50,144 nt of DNA from Bacteroidota bacterium (GTDB lineage: Bacteria; Bacteroidota; Bacteroidia; Bacteroidales; F082): positions 1 to 50,144 of the forward strand of contig JAERTF010000029.1 in the NCBI GenBank assembly GCA_016845105.1. Reading direction: 5' to 3'. Under the pieces are notes generated by a model. That model was not told the DNA's origin, searched no databases, and saw only the letters and a program-made list of their open reading frames with translations. The position numbers and the translations under genes are program-made. This document shows positions 17,787 to 26,750 of this stretch, piece by piece (positions within the stretch are counted from its first letter, which is position 1; each line of letters starts with the position of its first letter).

Positions 17787-18392
17787 ATGAAAGCAACTCG
17801 TTATTTCCTTCTATTCACACTATTAAATCTGTTTTTTATTAATGTACTAATTTCACAGCAGATTGACCCAAATCTGTATTCAAAAACATGGCAAGACAAT
17901 GAAACCCGTTCATTCCATGGATATGAAATTACTAAGATTTTTGGTCAGCTACCAAACAACGCTGCCACGTACAACTTTTCTCCAATTACAGCTGTTTCAT
18001 ACAAGAATATTGATTCAATTATCAGCAATTTCCGTAAAGTTGCTGAAGTAGAAAAATGGAAACCTGAAGTATTACAAGAGAATATTCAGAAACTAAAAAG
18101 TTCATCTCCTGGAGGCCAGATTCAAATATACTTAACCAGATACAATGCTGAAAGAGCAAACTTTCAATGGTTTTTTGTAATCATCAGAGGAATGGACGAC
18201 AAAGGTAAACTATGGGAGTATGATCTTCCATATCAATTTCCTGAAAACCCAACCAATAATGGTTGGTGGAATTACACAACCGTTGAAATACCCGTTGATC
18301 TGCCGGATAACTTTTATATCTATCTAAATGATAAAAAAAGTGGTTTTCTGTCTGATTTCAAATTTTTAGTAGAAAAATCAAACACCAAATAA
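17787..18392 (+). CDS. Secreted protein of unknown function
   Basis: A 201-residue protein with a clear signal peptide (MKATRYFLLFTLLNLFFINVLIS, cleavage near residue 24). The mature part is polar with aromatic-rich segments (NFQWFFVIIRG, NPTNNGWWNYTTVEIP) suggesting a compact beta-sandwich. No catalytic motif, lipobox or T9SS sorting domain is visible. It lies 58 bases after the GGGP synthase gene and 13 bases before the dipeptidyl peptidase gene, so an operon with the peptidase, and perhaps an accessory role, is likely. I do not recognise the family. Confidence 0.7.
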   Translation: MKATRYFLLFTLLNLFFINVLISQQIDPNLYSKTWQDNETRSFHGYEITKIFGQLPNNAATYNFSPITAVSYKNIDSIISNFRKVAEVEKWKPEVLQENIQKLKSSSPGGQIQIYLTRYNAERANFQWFFVIIRGMDDKGKLWEYDLPYQFPENPTNNGWWNYTTVEIPVDLPDNFYIYLNDKKSGFLSDFKFLVEKSNTK

Positions 18393-18405
18393 TAAAATAA
18401 TTAGC

Positions 18406-20547
18406 ATGACTAAATTTTTAAAATTCTTTTTTGCATTTTTCCTATTAACAGGAAGTTCGTTATTAATTGCACAGGACAAATTGCTTACTCCTGATGATGC
18501 AATTTACATGAATAGGGAATTATATCCTGCCTCTATATCACAGTTGCAATGGATTGGCAGCACCAATGATTATGCATATGCCAAAGGAAATGCAATATAT
18601 AAAGTTGGGGCAAAAAATGGGACAGAAACACTTTTGCTTGACCTCAACATGCTAAACAAAGGCATGAGTGACAACAATTATGATTCAATAAAGAGATTAC
18701 CTCGATTGAAGTTTTTTAACAATAACAGCTGTAGGTTTAGTTATAAGAATAATTACTTTGACTACGACTATATTGCAAATGATCTACATTGGATAAATAG
18801 TGTTCCTGATACTGCAGAAAATATTGATTTTGAGAATGACACCCGATTTATCGCTTATACTATAGAGAATAATTTATTTATTGCCATTGATGGAAAAACC
18901 AAGCAGGTAACCTTTGATGATAATGAAGAAATAGTTAACGGACAAACTGTTCATCGCGTTGAGTTCGGAATTGAAAAAGGAATCTTTTGGTCACCCAATT
19001 CAAAATATCTTGCCTACTATCGTAAAGATGAGTCGATGGTAACGGATTATCCTTTGGTAAATATTGACACTAGAATCGCCGAAGTTGAAAATACTAAATA
19101 CCCAATGGCCGGAATGACAAGTCATCAGGTTACATTATGTGTTTATGATTTGGAAACGGGGAAAACAACAACCATGAAAACCGGCACACCTGTAGACCAA
19201 TATTTAACTTCGGTTACCTGGGGACCAGATAGCAAATACATATATATAGCATTGCTAAACCGAGGGCAAGATCACCTTCAGCTAAATAAGTATGATGCAA
19301 TTACTGGTGAATTTGCTGCACAACTTTTCGAAGAAAAACACTCAAAATATGTAGAACCAGAACATCCATTGTATTTTTTACCAACCAAAAAAGATCAGTT
19401 TATTTGGCAAAGCGAGCGCGATGGTTGGAATCAGCTTTATCTATACAACACTAAAGGTGAATTAATAAAACAGCTAACAAAAGGTGAATGGGTTGTTACA
19501 AACTTCATGGGTTTATTTTCCGATGGTAAGTTATGGTTTAGTGGTACAAAAGATAGTCCATTGGAGCAAAATTTATATTCTGTAAAAATGGGATCTGATA
19601 AAATAACCAGGGTTACCCCTGATCATGGTACACACCGTGCTTTGATTAGTAAAACTGGGAAATATATTATCGACATTTATAGTAGTACAGACATAAGTCG
19701 CGAGTACAAACTACTTAATAGTAAAGGTCATGTTGTAAGAGTATTAAAAGAAGATAAGGAACCTCTGAAAGATTACAAACTTGGTGATATGTCAATTTTC
19801 GAATTGAAATCCGAGGATGGTGACAACTTATTTTGTCGACTAATTAAACCCATCGATTTTGATAGCACAAAAAAATATCCAGTTATTGTTTATGTATATG
19901 GAGGACCGCATGCTCAACTTATTACCGATTCATGGCTTGGTGGAGCTGGGTTGTTTTTGAATTACCTTGCACAACAAGGTTACGTTGTTTTCACTCTTGA
20001 TAATAGAGGAACAGCCAATAGAGGTCGTGACTTCGAACAATCGATTCATCGAAATATAGGTGTTAATGAAGTAAAAGATCAAATGGTTGGTGTTAACTAT
20101 TTAAAAACTTTGCCCTACGTTGACTCAAATAAAATTGGTGTTGATGGCTGGAGTTATGGCGGGTTTATGACCATTAGTTTAATGCTTGATAACCCCGGTG
20201 TTTTTAAAGTTGGAGTTGCCGGAGGTCCGGTAATTGATTGGAGTTATTACGAAGTTATGTATGGCGAAAGATACATGGATACACCCGAAGAAAATCCCGA
20301 AGGTTACACAAAATCAAACTTACTAAACAAAGTTGATCAGCTTGACGGTAAACTGTTAATTATACATGGAACCAAAGACCCAACGGTTGTTTGGCAACAG
20401 AGTCTCCAGTTTATAAAACATGCTATTGATAGCGATAAGGATATTGATTATTTTGTATACCCAGGTCATGGACATAATATGCGAGGAAAAAATCGTGCTC
20501 ATTTGTACAAGAAAATAACCTCATATTTCAATGATTATCTGAAATAG
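18406..20547 (+). CDS. Dipeptidyl peptidase IV (S9B), exported
   Basis: A 713-residue serine exopeptidase that removes Xaa-Pro (or Xaa-Ala) dipeptides from peptide N termini, with a signal peptide (about 1-23, ending LLIAQ). The N-terminal beta-propeller (about 40-460) contains VHRVEFGIEKG, whose Glu186 is a candidate for anchoring the substrate amine. The C-terminal alpha/beta hydrolase has the nucleophile motif GWSYGG (Ser583), Asp658 in HGTKDPTVVW, and His690 in YPGHGHNM. Overall similarity to the Porphyromonas gingivalis DPP IV is strong by recall (FVYPxHxHN, KVGVAGGPVIDW, YGERYMDTPEENPEGY). It is expected in the periplasm or on the surface, serving peptide use. It sits in a tight operon with the flanking unknown proteins. 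Confidence 0.93.
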   Translation: MTKFLKFFFAFFLLTGSSLLIAQDKLLTPDDAIYMNRELYPASISQLQWIGSTNDYAYAKGNAIYKVGAKNGTETLLLDLNMLNKGMSDNNYDSIKRLPRLKFFNNNSCRFSYKNNYFDYDYIANDLHWINSVPDTAENIDFENDTRFIAYTIENNLFIAIDGKTKQVTFDDNEEIVNGQTVHRVEFGIEKGIFWSPNSKYLAYYRKDESMVTDYPLVNIDTRIAEVENTKYPMAGMTSHQVTLCVYDLETGKTTTMKTGTPVDQYLTSVTWGPDSKYIYIALLNRGQDHLQLNKYDAITGEFAAQLFEEKHSKYVEPEHPLYFLPTKKDQFIWQSERDGWNQLYLYNTKGELIKQLTKGEWVVTNFMGLFSDGKLWFSGTKDSPLEQNLYSVKMGSDKITRVTPDHGTHRALISKTGKYIIDIYSSTDISREYKLLNSKGHVVRVLKEDKEPLKDYKLGDMSIFELKSEDGDNLFCRLIKPIDFDSTKKYPVIVYVYGGPHAQLITDSWLGGAGLFLNYLAQQGYVVFTLDNRGTANRGRDFEQSIHRNIGVNEVKDQMVGVNYLKTLPYVDSNKIGVDGWSYGGFMTISLMLDNPGVFKVGVAGGPVIDWSYYEVMYGERYMDTPEENPEGYTKSNLLNKVDQLDGKLLIIHGTKDPTVVWQQSLQFIKHAIDSDKDIDYFVYPGHGHNMRGKNRAHLYKKITSYFNDYLK

Positions 20548-20555
20548 CTTTTGGC

Positions 20556-21824
20556 ATGAACAAAGCATATTTACTTTTTCTTGTGATCTTTTTATCTGGT
20601 ATTACTATAGCTACATTTTCAAAAAACACAGCTGTACCAGGCTATATTATTACTCTTTCAAATGATACTGTTGAAGGATTTATTGACATTAAAGAAAAGA
20701 ATATAAATCCAAACCGAATAATCTTCAAAAACAATAATTCTGATAAGGGCAAATATTATTCACCGGCAAATATATTAGGGTATGGCGTTTCTGACGAAAT
20801 ATACAAAAGTGCTATCGTTAAAGTTGAACAAAGTCCGTATAACCCTCTCGAACTATCCCCTTTTTCGGAGCTAGAATATTTATCTGATACGGTCTTTTTA
20901 CAAGCATTGATAATTGGAAAAAAGGAGCTTTATTATTTACAAGACGCCAAAGGTAAGGAGCATTTTTATATTAAAATTGGTTCAGATTACGAGTGGCTCA
21001 TTTACAAACAATACCGCAAACAATCAAATAATAAGACATTTTTAGCTACAAATAATAAGTTCATTGGCCAATTAATACTATACCTTAACGAATGTACTTC
21101 ACTTAATTCAATACTATCAGCATCTACTTATGATAAAAACAGCTTAATAAACGTATTTAACGAGTATTATGAATGCACCAATTCGAAACAGGAATACGTG
21201 GTTAAAAAACCAAAAGTAAAGATTAAATTGAGCGTGCTGGCAGGAGTATCCTTGACAAAATTAAAATTTGGAGGGAACTCTGAGTTTGATTATTTAACCA
21301 ATACCGATTTTCCCACATCATTAGATTTCATTGGTGGAATATCAGCAGATTTGTTTTTACCAAGAAAGTTAGGCCGATGGTCGATTAATAATGAGTTAAC
21401 CTTAACTTCATATTCAACAGGTGCATCTTATAAAAAACTAACACCCGAAAATTGGCAGTTAACTACTGAATCAGATATTGCATTCACATACATAAAATTA
21501 AATAATATGTTAAGGGGTAATTTCCCCGCTGGAGTATTTAAACTATTTTTTGATGTTGGCTTTTCCAATGGTATTAGTATACATTCTACCAATATTAAAA
21601 AGGAAACAATAGAACAAGGAGCCACTACACTTCCTGTAGTTTATGACAAGGCTATTGATAAAACCCGATTATATGAACAAAGCCTACTATTTGGTTTTGG
21701 ATCTCACATAAAAAAGTTTTCAGCTACGATAAGATTTGAAATTGGTAACGGAATGTCCTCATATTCAAATTTAACATCTCGCACGAATCGTTATTATATT
21801 TTCCTGAGCTACAGAATAATATAA
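20556..21824 (+). CDS. Outer-membrane beta-barrel protein of unknown function
   Basis: A 422-residue protein with a signal peptide (about 1-22). Residues about 28-110 form a beta-rich domain beginning PGYIITLSNDTVEGFIDI, a pattern often seen at the start of Bacteroidota barrel proteins. The C-terminal half (about 225-422) alternates hydrophobic and polar residues in strands from KIKLSVLAGVSL to the final YYIFLSYRII, typical of a PorT-like or OMP_b-brl barrel ending in an aromatic/aliphatic strand. It starts 8 bases after the dipeptidyl peptidase stop codon, so it is probably the last gene of that operon. No ligand can be proposed. Confidence 0.65.
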   Translation: MNKAYLLFLVIFLSGITIATFSKNTAVPGYIITLSNDTVEGFIDIKEKNINPNRIIFKNNNSDKGKYYSPANILGYGVSDEIYKSAIVKVEQSPYNPLELSPFSELEYLSDTVFLQALIIGKKELYYLQDAKGKEHFYIKIGSDYEWLIYKQYRKQSNNKTFLATNNKFIGQLILYLNECTSLNSILSASTYDKNSLINVFNEYYECTNSKQEYVVKKPKVKIKLSVLAGVSLTKLKFGGNSEFDYLTNTDFPTSLDFIGGISADLFLPRKLGRWSINNELTLTSYSTGASYKKLTPENWQLTTESDIAFTYIKLNNMLRGNFPAGVFKLFFDVGFSNGISIHSTNIKKETIEQGATTLPVVYDKAIDKTRLYEQSLLFGFGSHIKKFSATIRFEIGNGMSSYSNLTSRTNRYYIFLSYRII

Positions 21825-21978
21825 CAAATTGGAATAATTAAACCTTGAAAATAATAGACTAAAAGCTGTTAATCATAACATTCGCAATACTTATTTTGGC
21901 ATATCGTTTTCTGAAAATATTCATTTTGCATGTTTACAAATTGTTATTACTTTTAGAAATTATTATTCAACTTAGGAT

Positions 21979-23481
21979 ATGAAGAGAAAATTTTTAATTC
22001 TATTATTACTAATTATCGTTTATAGTGGTTCATGGGCTCAGCTTTTTAATAAAGCTCAAACAGATTTTACAGGAGTTATGCAACCCGTTACAACATGGAT
22101 TGATTACGGAAATGATAACAATCTAAAGGCATATTTAGCTGGTGATTACTATCAAAATGATAACCATCGTGTTGTTGCACGAACAAACACATATTATAAC
22201 AAAAACAGGTTTAAAAATATATCAACTATTCTTCCTGCATTGTACCGTGGTGATGCTGATGCAGGTGATTATGATGCAGATGGTGATGATGATATAATTG
22301 TTACTGGTTTAACCGCTGATAACAATCTAATAATGCGGCTATACAGAAACGATGGTGGTCAAAGATTTACCAATATAAAAGAAATATTTGTGCCCATCAC
22401 GGATGGATCGGTTGAGTGGGGCGATTACGATAATGATGAGGATTTGGATATACTGGCAACCGGAAAACAGTTTAATAACCAACTATCTACATATATATAC
22501 CGTAATGATAGGGGCATTTTTACACAAACCGAGCCAGGTATTCCAGGAATATATAATGGCAATGCTACCTGGGGTGATTTTGATAACGATAAAGATCTTG
22601 ACATCCTAGTTACCGGAAACAATGGTTCTAAACCCTTTACTGCAGTTTATGCAAACTCAAATGGAAAATATGGAAGAGTTGTTCAACAGTTAATTCCTCT
22701 TAAAAATAGTGCCGGAGCATGGGGAGACATGGATAATGATAATTATACCGATTTTATTGTAAGTGGAGAAGATATTGATGGGTATCCTGTTTGTATGATC
22801 TACAAAAACAATGGAGGTGCATTTTTTAGTGAAGTTGCCGTAGCCATTAGACCACTAAGAGGCTGCAGTATTGAACTAGGAGATTATGACAATGATTTGG
22901 ACCTTGATATACTTATGACAGGAGAATCACTGGAAAGGCCATATAGTAATGTTTACGAAAACAAAGGTAATTTTGATTTTGAGAATATAATGGCTGGCTT
23001 ACCTGGGGTGGCTGATGGGAATGCACTTTGGGGAGATTATGACAATGATAATGACCTTGACATCCTTATTGCCGGAATAACAATATGTTATGACTTTATT
23101 GGCGATATATATACAAATACATCCGATCCTCCAAAAAAAGAAGAAACAAATAATATATTTATAAATTCACCCATGCCATCAAGTAAGGTTGGGCCATTCT
23201 ACTATTACGTATTTTCATCATGTTATTGTGATCCAGAGGGGGGAGATAACAATGCTTATCATATGTGGGTTAGCAATGTTCATCTACAAACCAAGCGTTA
23301 CGAACTAAACCATAAGTTCAACGATCTATTGCTAAAGGAAGTCCCAAATTGGGGTAAAGCTGATAGGGGATATCGAACATCAAATGGTTTTGAAACCAAG
23401 CATAAAGGAGAAATTTCCAGAAATCAGGTGATTGAATCTTATAAAGCCACGAACTTCAAAATTCATGAAATAAACTGGTAA
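21979..23481 (+). CDS. Secreted FG-GAP/VCBS repeat protein
   Basis: A 500-residue protein with a signal peptide (about 1-20, ending GSWAQ). Six repeats of the form GDYDNDxDLDILxTG recur about every 55-60 residues between about 95 and 375 (GDYDADGDDDIIVTG, GDYDNDEDLDILATG, GDFDNDKDLDILVTG, GDMDNDNYTDFIVSG, GDYDNDLDLDILMTG, GDYDNDNDLDILIAG). They are calcium-binding loops of an integrin-like beta-propeller. The last 110 residues differ: CYCDPEGGDNNAYHMW and a Lys-rich tail. No T9SS sorting domain is found, so its export route past the periplasm is unclear. It converges on pfkA with only 22 bases between the genes. Confidence 0.8.
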   Translation: MKRKFLILLLLIIVYSGSWAQLFNKAQTDFTGVMQPVTTWIDYGNDNNLKAYLAGDYYQNDNHRVVARTNTYYNKNRFKNISTILPALYRGDADAGDYDADGDDDIIVTGLTADNNLIMRLYRNDGGQRFTNIKEIFVPITDGSVEWGDYDNDEDLDILATGKQFNNQLSTYIYRNDRGIFTQTEPGIPGIYNGNATWGDFDNDKDLDILVTGNNGSKPFTAVYANSNGKYGRVVQQLIPLKNSAGAWGDMDNDNYTDFIVSGEDIDGYPVCMIYKNNGGAFFSEVAVAIRPLRGCSIELGDYDNDLDLDILMTGESLERPYSNVYENKGNFDFENIMAGLPGVADGNALWGDYDNDNDLDILIAGITICYDFIGDIYTNTSDPPKKEETNNIFINSPMPSSKVGPFYYYVFSSCYCDPEGGDNNAYHMWVSNVHLQTKRYELNHKFNDLLLKEVPNWGKADRGYRTSNGFETKHKGEISRNQVIESYKATNFKIHEINW

Positions 23482-23503
23482 TTATAATTACAGACCTCAG
23501 TTA

Positions 23504-24598
23504 CTAGTACCCTAGGCAGATACCCAAACCTTTAGCAGTACTGATTAAGGCATTATCTTTAGTAATTAAATTTGGCGATGCTATTGCATCCTTAAGGTCA
23601 ACTGCAACAAAATCAGGATGATGATAAGCTACCATCTTACCAAAGTCTCCATCTATTGCCATCTCCATGGCCTTAACTCCCATTTGTGATGACAAAACTC
23701 TGTCGTATGCGATTGGCACACCTCCGCGCTGTAAATGTCCTAAGATTGTTTCTCGCATATCATGTTTAAATCCAGCCTCAGCCAGTTCAGTTATCAATTG
23801 TCTTGAAACTCCACCAAGCTTAATGTTCTCATAGCCAATTTCTGTGTTTTCCTTAAAAACAACACTTCCATTTTCAGGATATGCACCCTCAGAAACTACC
23901 ACAACGGCAAAACCACGATTTCGCTTAAATCGTTTCTCCAAAGCATTCTTTACTTTATTTATATCATATGGTATTTCGGGAATTAGGCAAACTTCAGCTC
24001 CACCTGCTATGGCAGCATTTAGGGCTATCCATCCGGCATTTCTTCCCATTACTTCAAGTACAAAAACTCGATTATGACTTGCTGCTGTTGTAACTAGTTT
24101 ATCAACTGCCTCGGTGGCAATTTGAACAGCTGTTTGAAAACCAAATGTTGTGTCGGTACTACTTAAATCATTATCAATGGTTTTAGGAACTCCGATTATG
24201 TTTAAACCTTTTTCATATAGACGTTGTGAGATTCCCTGCGAACCATCACCTCCAATATTAATAACAGCGTCGATATTCATATGCCTCAATCGTCGTATCA
24301 TTTCATCCGACCTATCATCTGTTGACCAAATTCCTTCATTGTTTTTAACAGGCCATGCAAATGGGCCTCCTTTGTTAGTAGTTTCAAGTATTGTTCCTCC
24401 TTGAAAATGAATTCCGGCAACCGTTTTATTGTCAAGTTCAACAATTTCCATGGGTTCCCACAGAACTCCATTAAATGCCTGAATACTTCCCAACACCTGC
24501 CAATCATTTTCTTTGGAGGCCCTATGGACAATTGCTCTAATTACGGCATTTAATCCCGGGCAATCTCCTCCCCCTGTTGCAACAAGTACTCTTTTCAT
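23504..24598 (-). CDS. pfkA: 6-phosphofructokinase, probably ATP-dependent (mixed-type subfamily)
   Basis: A 364-residue glycolytic enzyme phosphorylating fructose 6-phosphate. The N terminus has TGGGDCPGLNAVIR, the pattern of the PPi/ATP 'mixed' subfamily rather than the GGDAPGMN of E. coli PfkA. The two residues used to predict the phosphoryl donor are Gly119 in GGDGS (equivalent to E. coli Gly104) and Lys139 in PKTIDND (equivalent to Gly124). Gly at the first site favours ATP, while Lys at the second is shared with PPi enzymes. The catalytic Asp is Asp142. C-terminal blocks VVVSEGAYPE and ILGHLQRGGVPIAYDR are intact. The gene is monocistronic, with a -7-like TATATTTG on its strand at 24652-24645. 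Confidence 0.93.
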   Translation of the reverse strand: MKRVLVATGGGDCPGLNAVIRAIVHRASKENDWQVLGSIQAFNGVLWEPMEIVELDNKTVAGIHFQGGTILETTNKGGPFAWPVKNNEGIWSTDDRSDEMIRRLRHMNIDAVINIGGDGSQGISQRLYEKGLNIIGVPKTIDNDLSSTDTTFGFQTAVQIATEAVDKLVTTAASHNRVFVLEVMGRNAGWIALNAAIAGGAEVCLIPEIPYDINKVKNALEKRFKRNRGFAVVVVSEGAYPENGSVVFKENTEIGYENIKLGGVSRQLITELAEAGFKHDMRETILGHLQRGGVPIAYDRVLSSQMGVKAMEMAIDGDFGKMVAYHHPDFVAVDLKDAIASPNLITKDNALISTAKGLGICLGY

Positions 24599-24644
24599 AT
24601 CTCAGTATTATAGGTTTGTTTAGTATCTTATCAATGTAATTTTG

Positions 24645-24652
24645 CAAATATA
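24645..24652 (-). promoter_or_regulatory. -7-like promoter element for pfkA
   Basis: The minus strand reads TATATTTG, a perfect TAnnTTTG match, 46 bases before the pfkA ATG. No -33 box is clear. Confidence 0.4.
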
Positions 24653-24700
24653 AGCATGTGCAATTTTATAGGAGCTAGAAAATTCATTTTCTTACTTTAA

Positions 24701-24731
24701 TTGACAACAGTTTTCAAATGGACTATCTTTG
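24701..24731 (+). promoter_or_regulatory. Promoter (TTG-N20-TATCTTTG) for the small membrane protein gene
   Basis: TTGACA at 24701-24706 and TATCTTTG at 24724-24731 leave 20 bases between TTG and the -7 box, the best promoter match seen in this window. The -7 box lies downstream of the in-frame ATG at 24718, so translation should begin at ATG 24754. Confidence 0.55.
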
Positions 24732-24753
24732 GAAATATAACAAAGCCAATAAA

Positions 24754-25110
24754 ATGAAAAAGGAAAGAAATAAGTTTCTATTTTGGATACCAAGAATAAT
24801 TGTTATCATTTACTCAATCTTTATTAGCTTATTTGCTTTGGATGTTTTTAACGAAGGAAGACCATTTTGGGAAACTACACTTGCATTATTCTTACATTTA
24901 ATCCCAACAGGGGTTGTGCTGCTATCTCTTATGATTTCGTGGAAATGGGAGTTAATTGGAGCATTACTATATCCAGCAATGGGTGTTTTTTATATTATAT
25001 GGGCATGGGGAAAGTTTCCTGTTCCAACTTATTTCATATTATCAGGACCTGTAATTATTATTGGGTTATTGTTTTTTCTTAGTTGGAATCATGGCCAACG
25101 TTTGAAATAG
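24754..25110 (+). CDS. Small four-helix membrane protein of unknown function
   Basis: A 118-residue integral membrane protein with four hydrophobic segments (FWIPRIIVIIYSIFISLFAL, TLALFLHLIPTGVVLLSLMI, LIGALLYPAMGVFYIIWAW, YFILSGPVIIIGLLFFLSW). Similar short proteins are common in Bacteroidota and are annotated only as domains of unknown function. The start at 24754 (MKKERNKF) is set by the promoter at 24701-24731; the earlier ATG at 24718 overlaps the -7 box. It lies alone, divergent from pfkA. Confidence 0.7.
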   Translation: MKKERNKFLFWIPRIIVIIYSIFISLFALDVFNEGRPFWETTLALFLHLIPTGVVLLSLMISWKWELIGALLYPAMGVFYIIWAWGKFPVPTYFILSGPVIIIGLLFFLSWNHGQRLK

Positions 25111-25217
25111 ATCATTCGGAAATGTTGCGGAATTTGAAAACACTATATTTATTTGATTGTCAAGGCATATGAGCTTTTTGAGGTCATCCTAACACCTCAC
25201 ATTACCTCAACCCAAAA

Positions 25218-25319
25218 ATGATTAAATTGATTACATACTTTTCCATTAACTGGGGATTTATTATACGTGTAAACATAGTTGTTATTATTGGGATTTGGGG
25301 GTCGGCCTATTTTTATTGA
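25218..25319 (+). CDS. Possible 33-residue hydrophobic peptide
   Basis: ATG 25218 opens a 33-codon frame encoding MIKLITYFSINWGFIIRVNI and a further hydrophobic stretch ending WGSAYFY. One transmembrane segment is plausible. It has no clear ribosome-binding site and no neighbour in an operon, and AT-rich non-coding DNA easily yields such frames, so this is a weak call. Confidence 0.2.
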   Translation: MIKLITYFSINWGFIIRVNIVVIIGIWGSAYFY

Positions 25320-25335
25320 ATTATGAATAGAAACG

Positions 25336-25398
25336 AAAGCTTAGTAAGAAAGAGAAGCTCCGAAGAATTGAGGAAATCGCTCTTTCGTCTTAGCTTTT
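25336..25398. repeat. Imperfect inverted repeat (about 19-base arms)
   Basis: AAAGCTTAGTAAGAAAGAG (25336-25354) is nearly complementary to CTCTTTCGTCTTAGCTTTT (25380-25398), with a 25-base loop. A transcript could fold into a long stem. It lacks the T run of a simple terminator. Confidence 0.6.
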
Positions 25399-25427
25399 GT
25401 GAAAATTAAGGATGATAATAAAAATAA

Positions 25428-25489
25428 GCCTTGACTTCTTTTGTTTCGTTTTTTGCGTCAAGGCAAAAAATGAAAGGCCTTTCCGGCCT
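25428..25489. repeat. Inverted repeat pair, possible dispersed element or bidirectional terminator
   Basis: GCCTTGAC (25428-25435) pairs perfectly with GTCAAGGC (25457-25464) across 21 bases, followed by an A run; on the opposite strand this gives a stem ending in T residues. Directly after, AGGCC (25475-25479) pairs with GGCCT (25485-25489). Sequences of the GCCTTGAC/GTCAAGGC kind recur in Bacteroidota genomes in my recollection. Confidence 0.55.
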
Positions 25490-25557
25490 GATGAAAAATG
25501 GTGAAAGTAAGACTTTATGGTAAATCTATGAAAATGAGATCCCCTCAGAAATTCACC

Positions 25558-26607
25558 CTAATCATTTAAAATATGGTCACGACGAGGAAACAAAAGAGAC
25601 AAAATAATACTAATCACCAATATCGACAATACAATAATTAATGAATGCATTGTTGAAATTTGATATACATCATGTATTAGCATTTTTACCCCTATAAAAA
25701 CAAGTAATACCGAAAGGCCAACTTTTAAATAACTAAACTTTTCAACGATGTTTTGAACTAAAAAGAACAGTGAACGAAGTCCTATAATTGCAAAAATATT
25801 AGAGAAGTAAACTATGTATGGATCTTGTGTTATCGAAAAAATTGCAGGTACCGAATCAACAGCAAAAATTACATCGGTAAACTCAATAACAAGTAGTATC
25901 ACAAACAAAGTTGTAACGTACAACTTTCCATCCTTTTTTATAAAAAATGATGACCCACGATAATTCTTATCAACTCGAAACAGTTTAGAAGCAAGCAACA
26001 CAATTTTGTGATTTCCGGTATCTATTTTTTCTTTCTTATTCCTGTCGATGAACATTTTAACTCCGGTGAATACCAATAGCAAACCAAATCCATATAGCAC
26101 CCAAGAAAATTGTTGAATTAAAGCCGAACTCATAAAAATAAACAAGAACCTCATTATAATGGCCCCAAGTATTCCCCAAAAAAGCACTTTGTGATAATAC
26201 TTCTTTTCTAAACCAAATGAATAAAAAACCATTAGAATAACAAATATATTGTCCACACTGAGTGCGTATTCAATAAGGTATCCGGTTATATATTCCAGCC
26301 CAAGGTTTTGACGGTATTTGCCCAATAAGTATTCATAATTGTCAGTAGAAATGTCTATTGGATGATTGTACTTGGTTATTAATTCTTTGAGTTCATCAAT
26401 ATTGTTGATGGAGTGAATATGATCTCCAAATAAATATATTACACCCCAAAATATCAGCGAAAGCGAAACCCACCCAATGGTCCAATATAGTGCACTTTTA
26501 AATCCAACTTCCTTCGCTTCCTTATTAAATACACCAATGTCGAGAAATAACATTGCTATAATGAAGATTATAAAACCGGAGAATATTATGATTTCGTGTA
26601 GGTGCAT
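25558..26607 (-). CDS. TerC/Alx-family membrane protein, probable manganese exporter
   Basis: A 349-residue inner-membrane protein with about nine hydrophobic segments. It carries the two acidic signature motifs of the TerC/Alx family, EYALSVDN (113-120) and EFTDVIFAVDSVPAIF (about 242-257), which line the ion path in members studied as Mn(II) exporters. Between helices 2 and 3 (about 62-105) there is a polar insert of some 35 residues that seems longer than in E. coli Alx. No yybP-ykoY riboswitch-like leader is apparent upstream. The gene stands alone and converges on the hairpin region. Export of manganese is family inference; tellurite resistance is the older name only. Confidence 0.85.
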   Translation of the reverse strand: MHLHEIIIFSGFIIFIIAMLFLDIGVFNKEAKEVGFKSALYWTIGWVSLSLIFWGVIYLFGDHIHSINNIDELKELITKYNHPIDISTDNYEYLLGKYRQNLGLEYITGYLIEYALSVDNIFVILMVFYSFGLEKKYYHKVLFWGILGAIIMRFLFIFMSSALIQQFSWVLYGFGLLLVFTGVKMFIDRNKKEKIDTGNHKIVLLASKLFRVDKNYRGSSFFIKKDGKLYVTTLFVILLVIEFTDVIFAVDSVPAIFSITQDPYIVYFSNIFAIIGLRSLFFLVQNIVEKFSYLKVGLSVLLVFIGVKMLIHDVYQISTMHSLIIVLSILVISIILSLLFPRRDHILND

Positions 26608-26750
26608 TTGTGATTAATTATGATCGCCAAAGATAGGCAAACTTGTTTGTTAAAAATTAGCTATAGTTTAAGAATTTTTTTATATTTACCGTCCTTTCCT
26701 ATAGAGCATTAAACAAACTCAAACAAGAATAACTTATTAACTTAAAAAAA

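Larger units (their letters stand above)
25111..25557. other. Non-coding, hairpin-rich interval between convergent genes
   Basis: 447 bases without a confident gene. It holds an imperfect inverted repeat (25336-25398), a perfect 8-base inverted repeat (25428-25464), a small GC hairpin (25475-25489), and two very short open frames (33 and 28 codons). Because the genes on both sides converge here, the hairpins may end transcription from both directions. Their number and length suggest a dispersed repeat element instead of plain terminators. Confidence 0.5.

Noticed and set aside
22250..23080. DNA repeats in the FG-GAP protein gene
   Set aside because: Repeated at protein level (GDYDNDxDLD), with synonymous differences; these are old domain repeats and not recent DNA duplications.
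25323..25409. 28-codon frame within the hairpin cluster
   Set aside because: Its sequence is dictated by the inverted repeat; no hydrophobic or conserved pattern.
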